From: Callipepla californica brunnescens
Taxonomy: Eukaryota > Chordata > Aves > Galliformes > Odontophoridae
DNA length: 64,000 bases
Direction of reading: 5' to 3'
Assembly: GCA_023055505.1 (NCBI GenBank)
Contig: JALIRH010000002.1
Span: 3,705,001 to 3,769,000 of the forward strand
This document shows, piece after piece, positions 35,766 through 45,241 of this stretch. A program made the position numbers and the translations under genes. The first letter of the stretch is position 1; each line of letters opens with the position of its first letter. The notes under the pieces are model-generated. The model ran no database searches and was not told where the DNA came from. It saw only the letters and a list, made by a program, of their open reading frames with translations.

Positions 35766-36206
35766 CTTTGGTCTCAGAGAGCAAACCTGAGCCATAAGTT
35801 TTGCTAGAAACCTGTGTAACTCTTCAAAAACTGTTTAATTTACATTAGATCATTTGTTAATTTTAGTAAATATATCTTTGTGCTAGTAGTTCATTCTCCT
35901 AAATGCTAAAAATCCTGCTTTTGTTTAACAGTATGTCGATGGTTTAAGTTCAGTACATGCTTGAAACAAAGATAACAGAAAAAAAAGGGAAATTTTACTA
36001 GATTTTGTTAATTTATTGTGAGATCATAAATTGGAAACCCTGAAGTTTTTACTCTGGTTTTGGACTTTTGACTGCTCTTTACAAAATTATATAAATGCAG
36101 AAAGCTGTAACTTGAAGACTGTGAATGGTTTTATTATTGAAAGGGGTTTGCTTTGGGGACACTGTGAATGTGAAGGTAGAATAGAAATAATACATAGGCA
36201 TTCAGG

Positions 36207-36260
36207 TTTTCTTTTTTTGTTGTTGTTTTTTTTTGTTTGTTTGTTTTGTTTTTTTGTTTT
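36207..36260 (+). repeat. T-rich low-complexity tract with TTG/TTTG units
   Basis: About 54 bp made almost only of T and G, with runs such as 'tgttgttgtttttttttt' and 'tgtttgtttgttttg'. It may be an eroded inverted poly-A or a slippage product. No retroposon body is recognised beside it. Confidence 0.85.
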
Positions 36261-36724
36261 GGCTGAATCTTGATTTTACTGAATCTGATGGAATTTTAAA
36301 GACCCTCACATCAGCAGTGTCATTTTTGTCATTGGAAAGATTGCACTAGTCATTAGAGGCAGTGTTGAAATCTGTATTATTGGAGACTTCTTGTAAAGTT
36401 CTTAAGGAATAAGTAAATACTTAAATACCACTTACCATCATGATTCAAGCAATTATACTTTTGTTTTCTTTATCTTTTCATTTGTTGTCATAATCTAATA
36501 AGAGGGGTGATATGCACCAAGTCTTCTGTACAACATTTAAAAGGATGCAAAATCTCCAAGTTGAGCTTGCTTTTTTTAATTAATAAAATCAAATCCTCTA
36601 CATGGACCCTACGAACAGAAGGATCATTAAGAACTCTACTTCTTATCTGTCTGGAAGATGACTTCATTCTGTGGGCCTAAGAACACTTTTCCCCACTAGC
36701 ATTTGTTATTCATAGCACATGTGG

Positions 36725-36905
36725 GAACTTCTTCACAATTATTGTGAAGGTGATGGAGCACTGGAACAGTCTGCCCAGAGAGGTTGTGGAGTGTCCTCTG
36801 GAGGTGGTCAAGACTCACCTGGGCACCTACCTGTGCAACATGGTCTAGGCAGCCTGCTTTGGCAGGGGAGTTGAACTGGGTAATCTCTAGAGGTCCCTTG
36901 GGGGT
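36725..36905 (+). mobile_element. CR1 3' end, first of a tandem pair
   Basis: Sense CR1 beginning at 'gaacttcttcac' with 'aaggtgatggagcactggaa', 'gcccagagaggttgtggag' and 'ctgctttggcaggggagttg', then 'taatctctagaggtcccttg'. Its final 'ccaacccctaccattctgtg' portion is absent. Sequence of another CR1 follows immediately, so its tail was lost or replaced at the junction. Confidence 0.88.
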
Positions 36906-37203
36906 CTCTCATTGATGATCATAAATACCTGAAGCGATGGTGCAGAGAGGGTGGAACCAAACAGTGTGGTCAGTGGTGTCCAGTGCCAGGACGAGAGGTA
37001 GTGGGCACAGAGCAGCTCTCTCTGACCTTCAAGAAACAGTTCTGTGCTCTACAGGTGATGGAACATTGGCAAAGGCTGCCTGGAGAGGTCTTGGAGATCT
37101 TCAAAAGGTGCCTCACCATAGTTTGCTCTGGATGTCCCTGCTTGAGCAGGAGTAGGACCCAGATACAGGTCCCTTCTAACCTCAACCATACTGTGATTCT
37201 TTG
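36906..37203 (+). mobile_element. CR1 3' end, second of a tandem pair
   Basis: Sense CR1 entering further upstream in ORF2 than its neighbour. It reads 'ttgatgatcataaatacctg', 'cagtggtgtccagtgccagg' and 'acgagaggtagtgggcacag', then 'aggtgatggaacattggcaa' and 'cttgagcaggagtagga', with the tail 'ctgtgattctttg'. It starts where the 36725-36905 copy breaks off. The simplest reading is an insertion into, or a template switch near, that copy's 3' end. Confidence 0.88.
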
Positions 37204-40200
37204 AGAGTAATGTGAATTGATTAAGTTAGTCAGTGTTTTTCTTTGAGATTACCACTGTATCTGTGCTCACTTGCACAGGGTGCTGTCATGGGCCTCAGGG
37301 TTCCTGACAGTTGTTTTCTTCCCGAGTCCAGTGCTCATGCGCTACAGAGCAACGAAATTGAAGAAATTTACTATCCTGTTGTTTCTGTGGATCCATTTTA
37401 TGAGAACACAGGGTGGTAAATTTTCCGTTTCTTGTCTGGCTTCTCTTCCCTGGCCTTCTCAGTGATTTGTGAGAATTAATTATTTTTTAAGTTATCTTAA
37501 AAAAAAAATCATTTTTAACTTGCTCGTCTAACTGTCAAGCACTCTAGAGCAGAAGGGACCACACAAGACACTTGCTACCACCCAACAGATCACAAAAAAT
37601 GAAAGGGGGAAGTTAGAAATCTTTGTTAAAGACCTTGGGGTTTCGCATTGTTGTGTTTCCAGATGATTTATTTTTCATATAAAGTTTCTGGCTGAAGCAG
37701 TGTTCCAATGTCAAAGCCTGATTTTTAAATATTTTTTTTCACTTAAAACGCTTTAAGAATAGTAAGCAGTGTTCCGCTTGCCTGTTAATCTTTACCATGG
37801 TTTTCTTCAGAAGCAAAAATAAATGAGAAATACAGCCTAATTGAATACAATTAATTTGGTATATTTTGCAACAAATACAGTACAAAATCTGTGGATGAAT
37901 GAGACTTTACAATTGTCTCCCACGGAAGGGGAGGACCAGTAGCAATCATTGATAGGTGAAGAAAAAAAAACATCCAAATTCTCACCTGGGGAAAAGTGAG
38001 GATAAGAAAGAAAATAGTACAATCTCTGCTATTTTTTAAATTCTTTGGAAGCAGTTGTGTTACTTTTCATTAGAGGTGGATGGGATCAGCATATCCTTTC
38101 ATAGTGATATTGAAAGATACTCCCAGCCAATGACTGAATTTAGTCCTCAGTTGGGGAGCTTCCCCCACTTCATTCTGAAATTCATAAATGTACACCAGGT
38201 TATCTTAATAATGATTTTCTCTTTGATGAAATGTGAGGTAGTTGAATAAATGCACGCTCATTTAGTTTTCTTTTACCATGTAGGAAACAGTTTCCAGAAG
38301 CATTCATAGAAAGGGCTCTATAAATATCTTTGGCCTTTGGAAATAAGAGACCCTTTTTTTGCAGATTATATGTCCTCCAAGTATGTAGTGAAGCAGAAGT
38401 CCCTCCATTTTGGAGTGTTTTGCTCGCTGCACATTTTCCATTTAGCAAGATATTAAAAATATATCCTTGAGGGCAGGCAGTGAAATGTAACAGCTGAAAG
38501 GTCACCCAAAGTGCAAGAATATGGCCATCGTGCAGAGCTAGTTCTACTCAAAATAGAAAAGAGAAAAAAATCACTTTCTAAAATTTTTCAAGATTAAGAG
38601 ATTTTCATCTTTTCTGCTGGTTACTCTTTAGGCACACTATGGATTAAAGCTATGCCTACTGCTTATAATTGGAGGTTGTCCTTCAAAGATCTATTTTAAC
38701 TTGTGGAAAAATGGATAGACCTTTTTTCTTAAAATATCATTACTTTTTATAGCTTTGAAATAAACTATCCTGTCTGATTGTGTTAGCAAGAGTAGAAATA
38801 AAGGGGTGACAGGGACTGCATGTTAAACTAGCATTGGCTGGTTCTTGCTGGCTGATGACTTCACAAACCCTTTCTTGTTAGTCATGAATATGTGTTCCAT
38901 GGTGGCATTAATCCTTCAGTTGAAATCCATCACACTTCTTTGTGTGTTAGTACAGGAAAGAAAACAGTGCACAGGAGAAGGAGCCACATCTGTGCATTCG
39001 GCCTTTTTTAATTGATAGGAAGCAGTGTGAAGACATTACTGGTGCTACGGCATCAGTGTTTCAGAACTACATGTGTAATGTTAGTCTGAAAGTTTTAGAG
39101 GAGGTCTCTGAAAATGCTCATGTTATCTTTCTAGATTTTCAGCTTCATTTGCTATTTCTGTGTCCTATTAAGGATATGGAAATGTCTTTCCACAGGTGGG
39201 AAATTAAAGAATTACTCTGGTCTGAATGAAAGCTCTTAATCCCTGGATTTCTTAAATAAGAGGGGAAAGGCATGAGGAGAAATGTAGTACAGGTTGTTTA
39301 CATTAGAAAATGAACAACAAAAATAAAACCTTTGTGATGATCCAGGAAAATCAGTCAGTTGAACCGTAACACTTGAAATTAGATAGATTTATGCACAATT
39401 AAAAAAGAAACAAGAACTTTTCATTTAGTTTTTATACTTCTTTTTTTTTTTTTCAACTCTCTGTTGTTTATATAGAATTAGCATTTCTTGGAGTTATATT
39501 CAGATGTTCTTTTATCATGAAGAATTATATTTGTGTCCATATTGCTGTTTTCAGACTGCCTTTTCAGGAGTTTTTTTTACTAGGGATTTGTCTGTGGAAG
39601 ACCTGTGTACGTAATGCTTTATAGCTGGAATTCATTGGATGTTCAAACTGCTAAATATGAATCCAGAAATAAACACATTTAGGCTTATGTATTTGCCTAT
39701 TTCTCATAAAAACCGAGACGTGTTCTATGATCCCAGTGTGAAAGAAATGGCCAACTCTTAACTCAGCTGCTTCTTTCTTCCCCTCCAGTGTTGAGGATGG
39801 ATGCTGCAAGGTACTAAAACTGGTCGGTTTTTTGAATTTTACTTTCCTTTTCTGAATAGGTATTTCATAAATCTCTTTAATGCCTCAGGAACTTTTTAAA
39901 AGCCCAGCATAAGATGAGACATGCTGTTCCAACCATATGTCAGTGACTGTATGATGAAAAGAAGGGAAAGGTCATTTTATTTTTGCCACTGAAAATTGCT
40001 GTTCCAATTAGTAGTGTTAGGAGAAGGGGCACAAATACTAACAGAGCAATGTTTCCTTTATTACTGTGTTTTCCTGGTGCAGTAGTTCTCACTACTCAGT
40101 GTCTGTTTCCACAACAGTTTTTGCTGTTCTTGTGGCTTGTTTTTCTTCTGTTGCTTATTTCTTTCAAGGGAAATAGTCTAAGTCCAGGTAGCCTAAATTT

Positions 40201-41069
40201 AGGAAAAGTTTATCATTTTTCTTTGTGTAAATTCTCTTAAAAGAATTTGTTGAAGTCATTAAGACATGATTATTACTGATTAATTATCTTGTCTCACCTA
40301 TAGTGTAGTTAAGCCATTTTCTCCAGCCTAGTCTGTAGTAAGATTGCTAGGCTGAAATAGATAAACCAAACTACTATACTGCATTACGTGTGTGATCCAG
40401 CTTGTGTCTGTATTCTTCATAATGCTTTCTGTCGTTGTCTTTGAGTCCTGGAATCTGTCAGCATTACCTAGAAAAATGTTCTTTGATCTCTGTTTTTTCA
40501 GCTTGAGAAGTGGGAGTGATTTTCCAGAATTGTTTGGTTACTAAAGCGATAGTGAGCTTACAGCATGCAGCAGGATTCGAGGTCCAAGCATGACACAGTG
40601 AAATAGAGGCAGAGTTGCTGTTGGGAAGAACAGTACGTCTATAGTTCTCTGTGTGCCTACTCAAGAATATTGCCCTCTGTGTTTTCTTTCTCAGCTCCCC
40701 TAAAGGGAAGGCTAAGAACAGAACCACAAATCAGCTGATTTGGTCATACTGCATGGAAGCTGAAGGCACACTTTCTTTTAAATACAGGAGAAAAAGGGAG
40801 GTCACCTCATCTCCCACTAATGAGCAGTAGGTTTGGGGTCTCCCCCCAGCCTTCTGGTTTTGGAGCTCTAAAAGGTGAGGATGATTAGTTCCAACCGTTA
40901 GATATTCCCCACTTCCAACTCTCTCTGATAGTTTTATGTCATTTTTTATACTGTGGTGCCACAAACTGCACCTGGGTGCAGGCCTTTCAGTCAGGTTACT
41001 CAGAGCTGCCTCCAGGAAGTTTTGAAAGGATGGATGGGATGCAGAGTCCACCGTTTCTCTTCTGTGGAT
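37204..41069. other. Unannotated non-coding DNA
   Basis: About 3.9 kb, AT-rich, with short A/T runs (for example T13 at 39441-39453). Only short, unsupported frames are seen. The stretch near 40950-40985 ('ggtgccacaaactgcacc') may be a scrap of old CR1. Confidence 0.5.
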
Positions 41070-41245
41070 ATTTTTGCCCTTGTCTCAGAGCAGGATCTCC
41101 CTCACAACAGCTTGTAGCCATTGACCATTGTCCTACTGCTGTGCATTTCCAAAAACAATCTGGCCATGTCTTCTCTGTATGCTCAATTTATGTGGGGGTA
41201 TTGATAATGACAAGGTCGCTGAGCCTCTTCTCCCAATTTCTTTGA
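41070..41245 (-). mobile_element. Possible decayed CR1 fragment (antisense)
   Basis: 'cttgtagccattgaccattg' with 'tcctactgctgtgc', then 'atctggccatgtcttctctg' and 'gacaaggtcgctgagcctct', follow the order of inverted CR1 ORF2 C-terminal sequence ('cttgtggccatt'...'cttgtcct', then 'ctccccatcttct', then 'ataaggtctcc'...'gagcc'). There is no tail and no frame. Confidence 0.45.
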
Positions 41246-41351
41246 TCTTTCCAGTTGTATTATGTGTTACAGTCCACAGCAGTGTGAGAATTCAGTTTAT
41301 CAGCCTTTCTCTTGTACTGGGCAGTACAAGTCTACCTTATGTGTAGAGGGG

Positions 41352-41487
41352 GAAGGCCACGTTGCATGGGACCCTGGGCAACCTGACCTATAGTCTGATC
41401 TAGTGGTTGGCAGTCATGCCTGTGGCACAGGGATCAGAACTAGGTTATCTTTGAGGTTCCTTCCAACCCAAGCCATTCTGTAACTCA
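41352..41487 (+). mobile_element. CR1 3' end
   Basis: Sense CR1 3' UTR: 'gggaccctgggcaacctgac', 'gtctgatctagtggttggca', 'tttgaggttccttccaaccc' and a diverged tail, 'agccattctgtaact'. The phrase 'cctgacctatagtctgatct' looks like a small internal duplication of the usual 'cctgatctagtgg'. It belongs to the subfamily also seen at 45.1, 47.95, 49.5 and 61.7 kb. Confidence 0.9.
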
Positions 41488-41537
41488 GTGAAAGCAATAC
41501 AGTGCACATTTATCTATCCTACATAAGATCTCTCAAG

Positions 41538-41582
41538 ATCTTGATGATCTTGAAGGTCTTTTCCAACCTGAGCAAATCTGTC
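41538..41582 (+). mobile_element. Minimal CR1 3' tail fragment
   Basis: Only about 45 bp: 'atcttgatgatcttgaaggt' followed by 'cttttccaacctgagcaa'. The core is almost the same as the 15.7 kb tail. It lies about 50 bp after another sense CR1 tail. Confidence 0.7.
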
Positions 41583-42127
41583 CTTACTGCTGGGGAATCT
41601 CAGTGGTTGTTGCTTCTTACCAAGGGCAGGACTTCGCCTGTGTGTTTTGTAGCAGCCTATTCCTCCAGCTTCTGGATGTACCTATGAACAGCAAAACTGC
41701 ATCTTGACATGAAAAAAAAGCATCTTTATAACTCTGTTTGCCCAGTCTGAGGCCATCTGCAAGTCAGCTAAGAGCACATTGCATCCCATCTACCTGGTTA
41801 AGAGGAGGCATAACATCAGTTCCAGAAACATCCCCTTGTAAACACTTGCAAAGCATTCAAGCTTACTACTGGTCTTTTTTTGGCTATGGTATAATCATTT
41901 TCTTTACCTAAGGATATTAGGTGTAAAATCAGCAGCTCTTTGTCCCTTGAAAGGGACATAAAGTTGATAATTTAATGTCATTTTTTTCTTCGAATGAGAA
42001 TATGATTTCTCTGGTTTCTATAGCAGTGTAGTAGGGTAGAATTAGTACGTGAAAAATACCAGGAAATAAGTTTTATATTACTTTTATATGCAGTGTAACA
42101 TTTGATTTTGCTTTAATAGGCTTACTG

Positions 42128-42316
42128 TTGCCTCTCATCTGTTTCAGTTCAGCTGCAAAAAGTCAGGAGTACTACTGCAGACGCTGTAGCCAAAATGCCC
42201 TTTTGAAAGCCAGCTTAAAAGTCCACATAACCAGTGGTATGGAACTGCCAGTACTGGCCCAGCTCTGCATAATATTGATGTGTCGGATGAGTGTGCTGAA
42301 TCTCAGACAAGTTTGA
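42128..42316 (+). other. Exon-like open frame after a good splice-acceptor context
   Basis: A polypyrimidine tract 'ctgttgcctctcatctgttt' leads directly into CAG at about 42149. The frame that follows stays open for about 55 codons to a TGA at 42314-42316. It encodes a Cys-rich start (YYCRRCSQ, a CxxC pair), then 'LLKASLKVHITSGMELPV' and 'LAQLCIILMCRMSVLN'. No good donor site is seen (best is GTATGG near 42238), so if real it would be a terminal exon. I do not recognise the protein. Chance, or a remnant of a processed or duplicated exon, is equally possible. Confidence 0.2.
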
Positions 42317-42741
42317 CTGCTGAAAGGTTATGTGCACTGGGTTGAATTGAAGGTTTGGGGGAAAAATAAGGGGGATGCTTTCAGCATACAATTACAGTCT
42401 GGAGAACTGCCCTCTCACCATCACAGCCTCAGTTGATTCTTCTCGCTTACATCAGTGTAATAAACTGTCAGATACAACTTTTCATTGCTGTCAACACGGC
42501 CTAGCCAGTATCAGAGTGAAAGATGAAGCTGTATGCCTGCGCTGCTTCCCATATCAGCCAAGCAGCTGCCAGCTCTGTCGTGTTCCTGGACTCCTCAGTG
42601 CTACTACATGAAATATCTTGTCTTGATTTGTAAACTGAGCAAGCCAAACAGCAGACACGTTGGGGGAGTAGCTCTGAAATCATGTACTGCCATGGCCATG
42701 TGTGGTTTTAATATGCAAAGTCAGTGCTTCTCCCTTGCCTT

Positions 42742-42768
42742 TATAAATATCTTTCAAAGATATTTATA
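42742..42768. repeat. 27-bp near-perfect palindrome
   Basis: The left arm 'tataaatatcttt' (42742-42754) and right arm 'aaagatatttata' (42756-42768) are perfect reverse complements with one base (c) between them. It is AT-rich, so a cruciform or a 13-bp hairpin is possible. It could also be read as a symmetric protein-binding site. It is not part of any recognised repeat. Confidence 0.95.
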
Positions 42769-43919
42769 TTTTTCCCTGAACAGCTGACTTTTGCTGGGAG
42801 CGTTACTGTCTGGTGAGGATTACAGCTAGAGGAAATCCTCCTCCCTTTGCCCACCCCCACAATTGATAACATTTTCTGTGGGGTAAGCACGAGGTTTTCT
42901 CCAGCTCCCCACCTGGGAGCCACATCACAGAATGCCTTGGCTGCCTGTGTCTCTGTGGATGCTTCTCAACAGTTGTGCTCCACTATCTAGCCCAACATTT
43001 GGCTTTTTTTCTTTTTTTGTTGGTTTAATGCAAATGGAAGTGCTAAATAACAGTGCTGTGCCTCTGAGGGGTGCGGGAAGATTATGTTAGCTTTAGCCCT
43101 AGGATGGTTAATCATTGATGGAGAAGCAATAGTTGCTGGCCCGTCTCCTCCTTTCTTCCCTTGCTTTCACTCTCGCTCTTCCCGATATGAAAGTCAATTA
43201 ACATGCTACATTATTTCAGGATACTACCTGATCTTAAATATGCAAAATAAAGTTTTCAATTTTATGTCTTCAGTCACCTTGGCAGGGGGGTATTTTTAGC
43301 CTGATTTCCACATGAATATTATATCATAAAAGGACTGATTAAAATGAGGTAACACGACACATTGGCTCATAGTGAATGGATACGTTATTTGTCCTGTTGA
43401 AAGGACATCATTGTAACCTTGCCTGCAATCCTGCAGAGTGGTTCCTTATAAGTTATGTGTCATCTAATCTTCCCTGAAATTTATTCCTAACAATTGGCAT
43501 GTAGATCATCAATGCAGCAGATGGCTTTTATATTCTCTTTAGAACTGGGGGTGGCAAATAACCAACCTTTCACACTACAAACCAAAGCTCCCATTGATAA
43601 AACCGGAGATACATAGTTTAGAATTCTTTTTTAAATTCTGGTTTTTATCAGAGGAGTAAAAAAGCATTGAAAGAATTTGGCAGTCAGAAAAGTGAGCTTT
43701 TTGTTCTGATTTCAAAGGGTTTTGCCTTCACTTGAGTAAGGTATTTCATTTTTAAAACAGATACCTGCTACAGCGTGAGCCTGTAATTTTAGAAAAATGA
43801 TGGTGTTATCTTTTGTATTGAATTAGCTAATGAAAAAGTTTCCTGAGTTAATAATAACATCACCTCAGCAGAACAATTTTCAGCAGTAGACCTAAAAGTA
43901 CCAAACATATGATGTAAGG

Positions 43920-44040
43920 ATCATCCTTTGCACTTTATGGATGGGGAAACCAAAGCACAGAGAGAGCCATCAGTTTTCCCAGCGTGCCAAGGCACATCCT
44001 TAAATGCAGGTTTCCTGAATCCTGCTAAATAGCATCACTA
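43920..44040 (-). mobile_element. MIR-like ancient SINE relic
   Basis: The plus strand gives 'ttatggatggggaaaccaaa' followed by 'gcacagagagagccatcag', then 'ccaaggcaca' and 'gcaggtttcctgaatcctgc'. This is the order of inverted MIR: 'ttttacagatgaggaaactg' then 'aggcacagagaggttaag', then 'cccaaggtcacac' and 'gaacccaggtc'. It is the clearest of the MIR traces here. Confidence 0.62.
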
Positions 44041-45104
44041 TTTGGATGTGCTGAGACAAAAGGAAGTCTGCAGTTGGTCATCTGCTATTTAGAACAAGCA
44101 TCAAGGAATCAATAAAAATAAGAGCTGCAGGTGAAATCTCTTTGCATAACATGATGCCAATCTTTCAACAGAATAAGACATCCCGTTCATTTCCCTCCCT
44201 TCTTTTCACAGACCTTATAATTGAAAGGCCTGAAGAACTGCCATGGTCATCCCATCCGTAAATATTGCACATTCTACGAGTTCACTTCATCATTCGTGCA
44301 CTGATCCTAGTAAAATCCAGTTGAATAATTGGGGGATTTTCAGAACGATACAAGATTTTGCTGGATTTTTTCATGCTTTAAAAATCAACTAGCTCTATGA
44401 TTCCTTTTTTATTTCCCATTCTAATTTCTTTAAGGTTTAACCTTCACCACCGGATCTCATTCTGCCTTCGCTAGAGTAGGGCACCATCAAATATCAAATA
44501 AATTAAAGTAGCCTCCAATATCAGTTCTCTGAGCTGATCTGGTGACCCAGGTGGTGTTGCTTTTTTATTTTCCCCAGTCTGCTCTTCAGTTCACATTCAA
44601 CATTCAGATCCAGCTGAGAAAAGGACACAAACTTTCTCATATTTTCCATGGTAAAAGGCTTTGAAAAAGTCACTTCTTTGCATCGGTGTAGTGAACCTTG
44701 CCTCAAAGCTGTGTTGTTTTATTCCATGCTGATTGTGAATTAAAAAAAGACCAAAAGGTATTTACAGTCCTAATGGCAAGAAGATAAGTGGGTGTTACGC
44801 ACTTCTGCTGTCAGCCCCTGTTATGGTAAAGAGTGATGTAATGGAGCCTTTGACTAGTTTCTTTAGCTCGGGCATAAATCAGGATTGTTGTCGATCGAGC
44901 TGGAGAGCTGAGGTTAAATACTTTCACTCATGAGAGGTATGGAGTTAGGGAGAGGGCCTTTCGTGTGGTGATTTGGGCGGGAAGCTATTCTTCAGTTTTA
45001 AGAAAATTGGCATTCTGCTGCTTTATGCCCATCTGCCTGTCCCTAGTAATTGTAGAGTCCTACATGTCAGCTCGGGTGCACATCTCAGTAGACTGTAGAT
45101 GACT

Positions 45105-45241
45105 TCCTCAAGGCCGGGTTGGATGAGGGCAATCTCCAGTGCAACCTGATCTTTTCCATGTTGTAGAGGTTGGCAGTCCTGACCGCAGCAGGAACTAAAT
45201 GGTCTTTGAGATCCCTTCCAACCCAAACCATTCCATGATTC
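45105..45241 (+). mobile_element. CR1 3' end
   Basis: Sense CR1 3' UTR: 'cctcaaggccgggttggatg', 'gcaacctgatcttttccatg', 'gagatcccttccaacccaaa' and the tail 'ccattccatgattctt'. The 5' boundary is approximate. Confidence 0.88.

Larger units (their letters stand above)
33326..36724. other. Non-coding DNA with a local duplication and T-rich tracts
   Basis: About 3.4 kb without CR1. Contains the 50-bp-period duplication at 35683-35765, T-rich sequence near 34838-34864, and a T/G-rich tract at 36207-36260. No gene is recognised. Confidence 0.55.
41583..45104. other. Non-coding DNA with exon-like frame, palindrome and MIR relic
   Basis: About 3.5 kb. Separate entries cover the exon-like frame 42128-42316, the palindrome 42742-42768 and the MIR relic 43920-44040. 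The segments 43080-43300 and 44810-44990 have mixed composition, a few CpGs and homeodomain-type motifs ('ggttaatcattgatgg', 'tcaattaacatg'). These could reflect conserved non-coding elements, but no comparison is possible here. Confidence 0.45.

Noticed and set aside
36207..36260. T-rich tract as an inverted poly-A tail of a processed pseudogene
   Set aside because: No coding-like body or flanking duplication is recognisable next to it.
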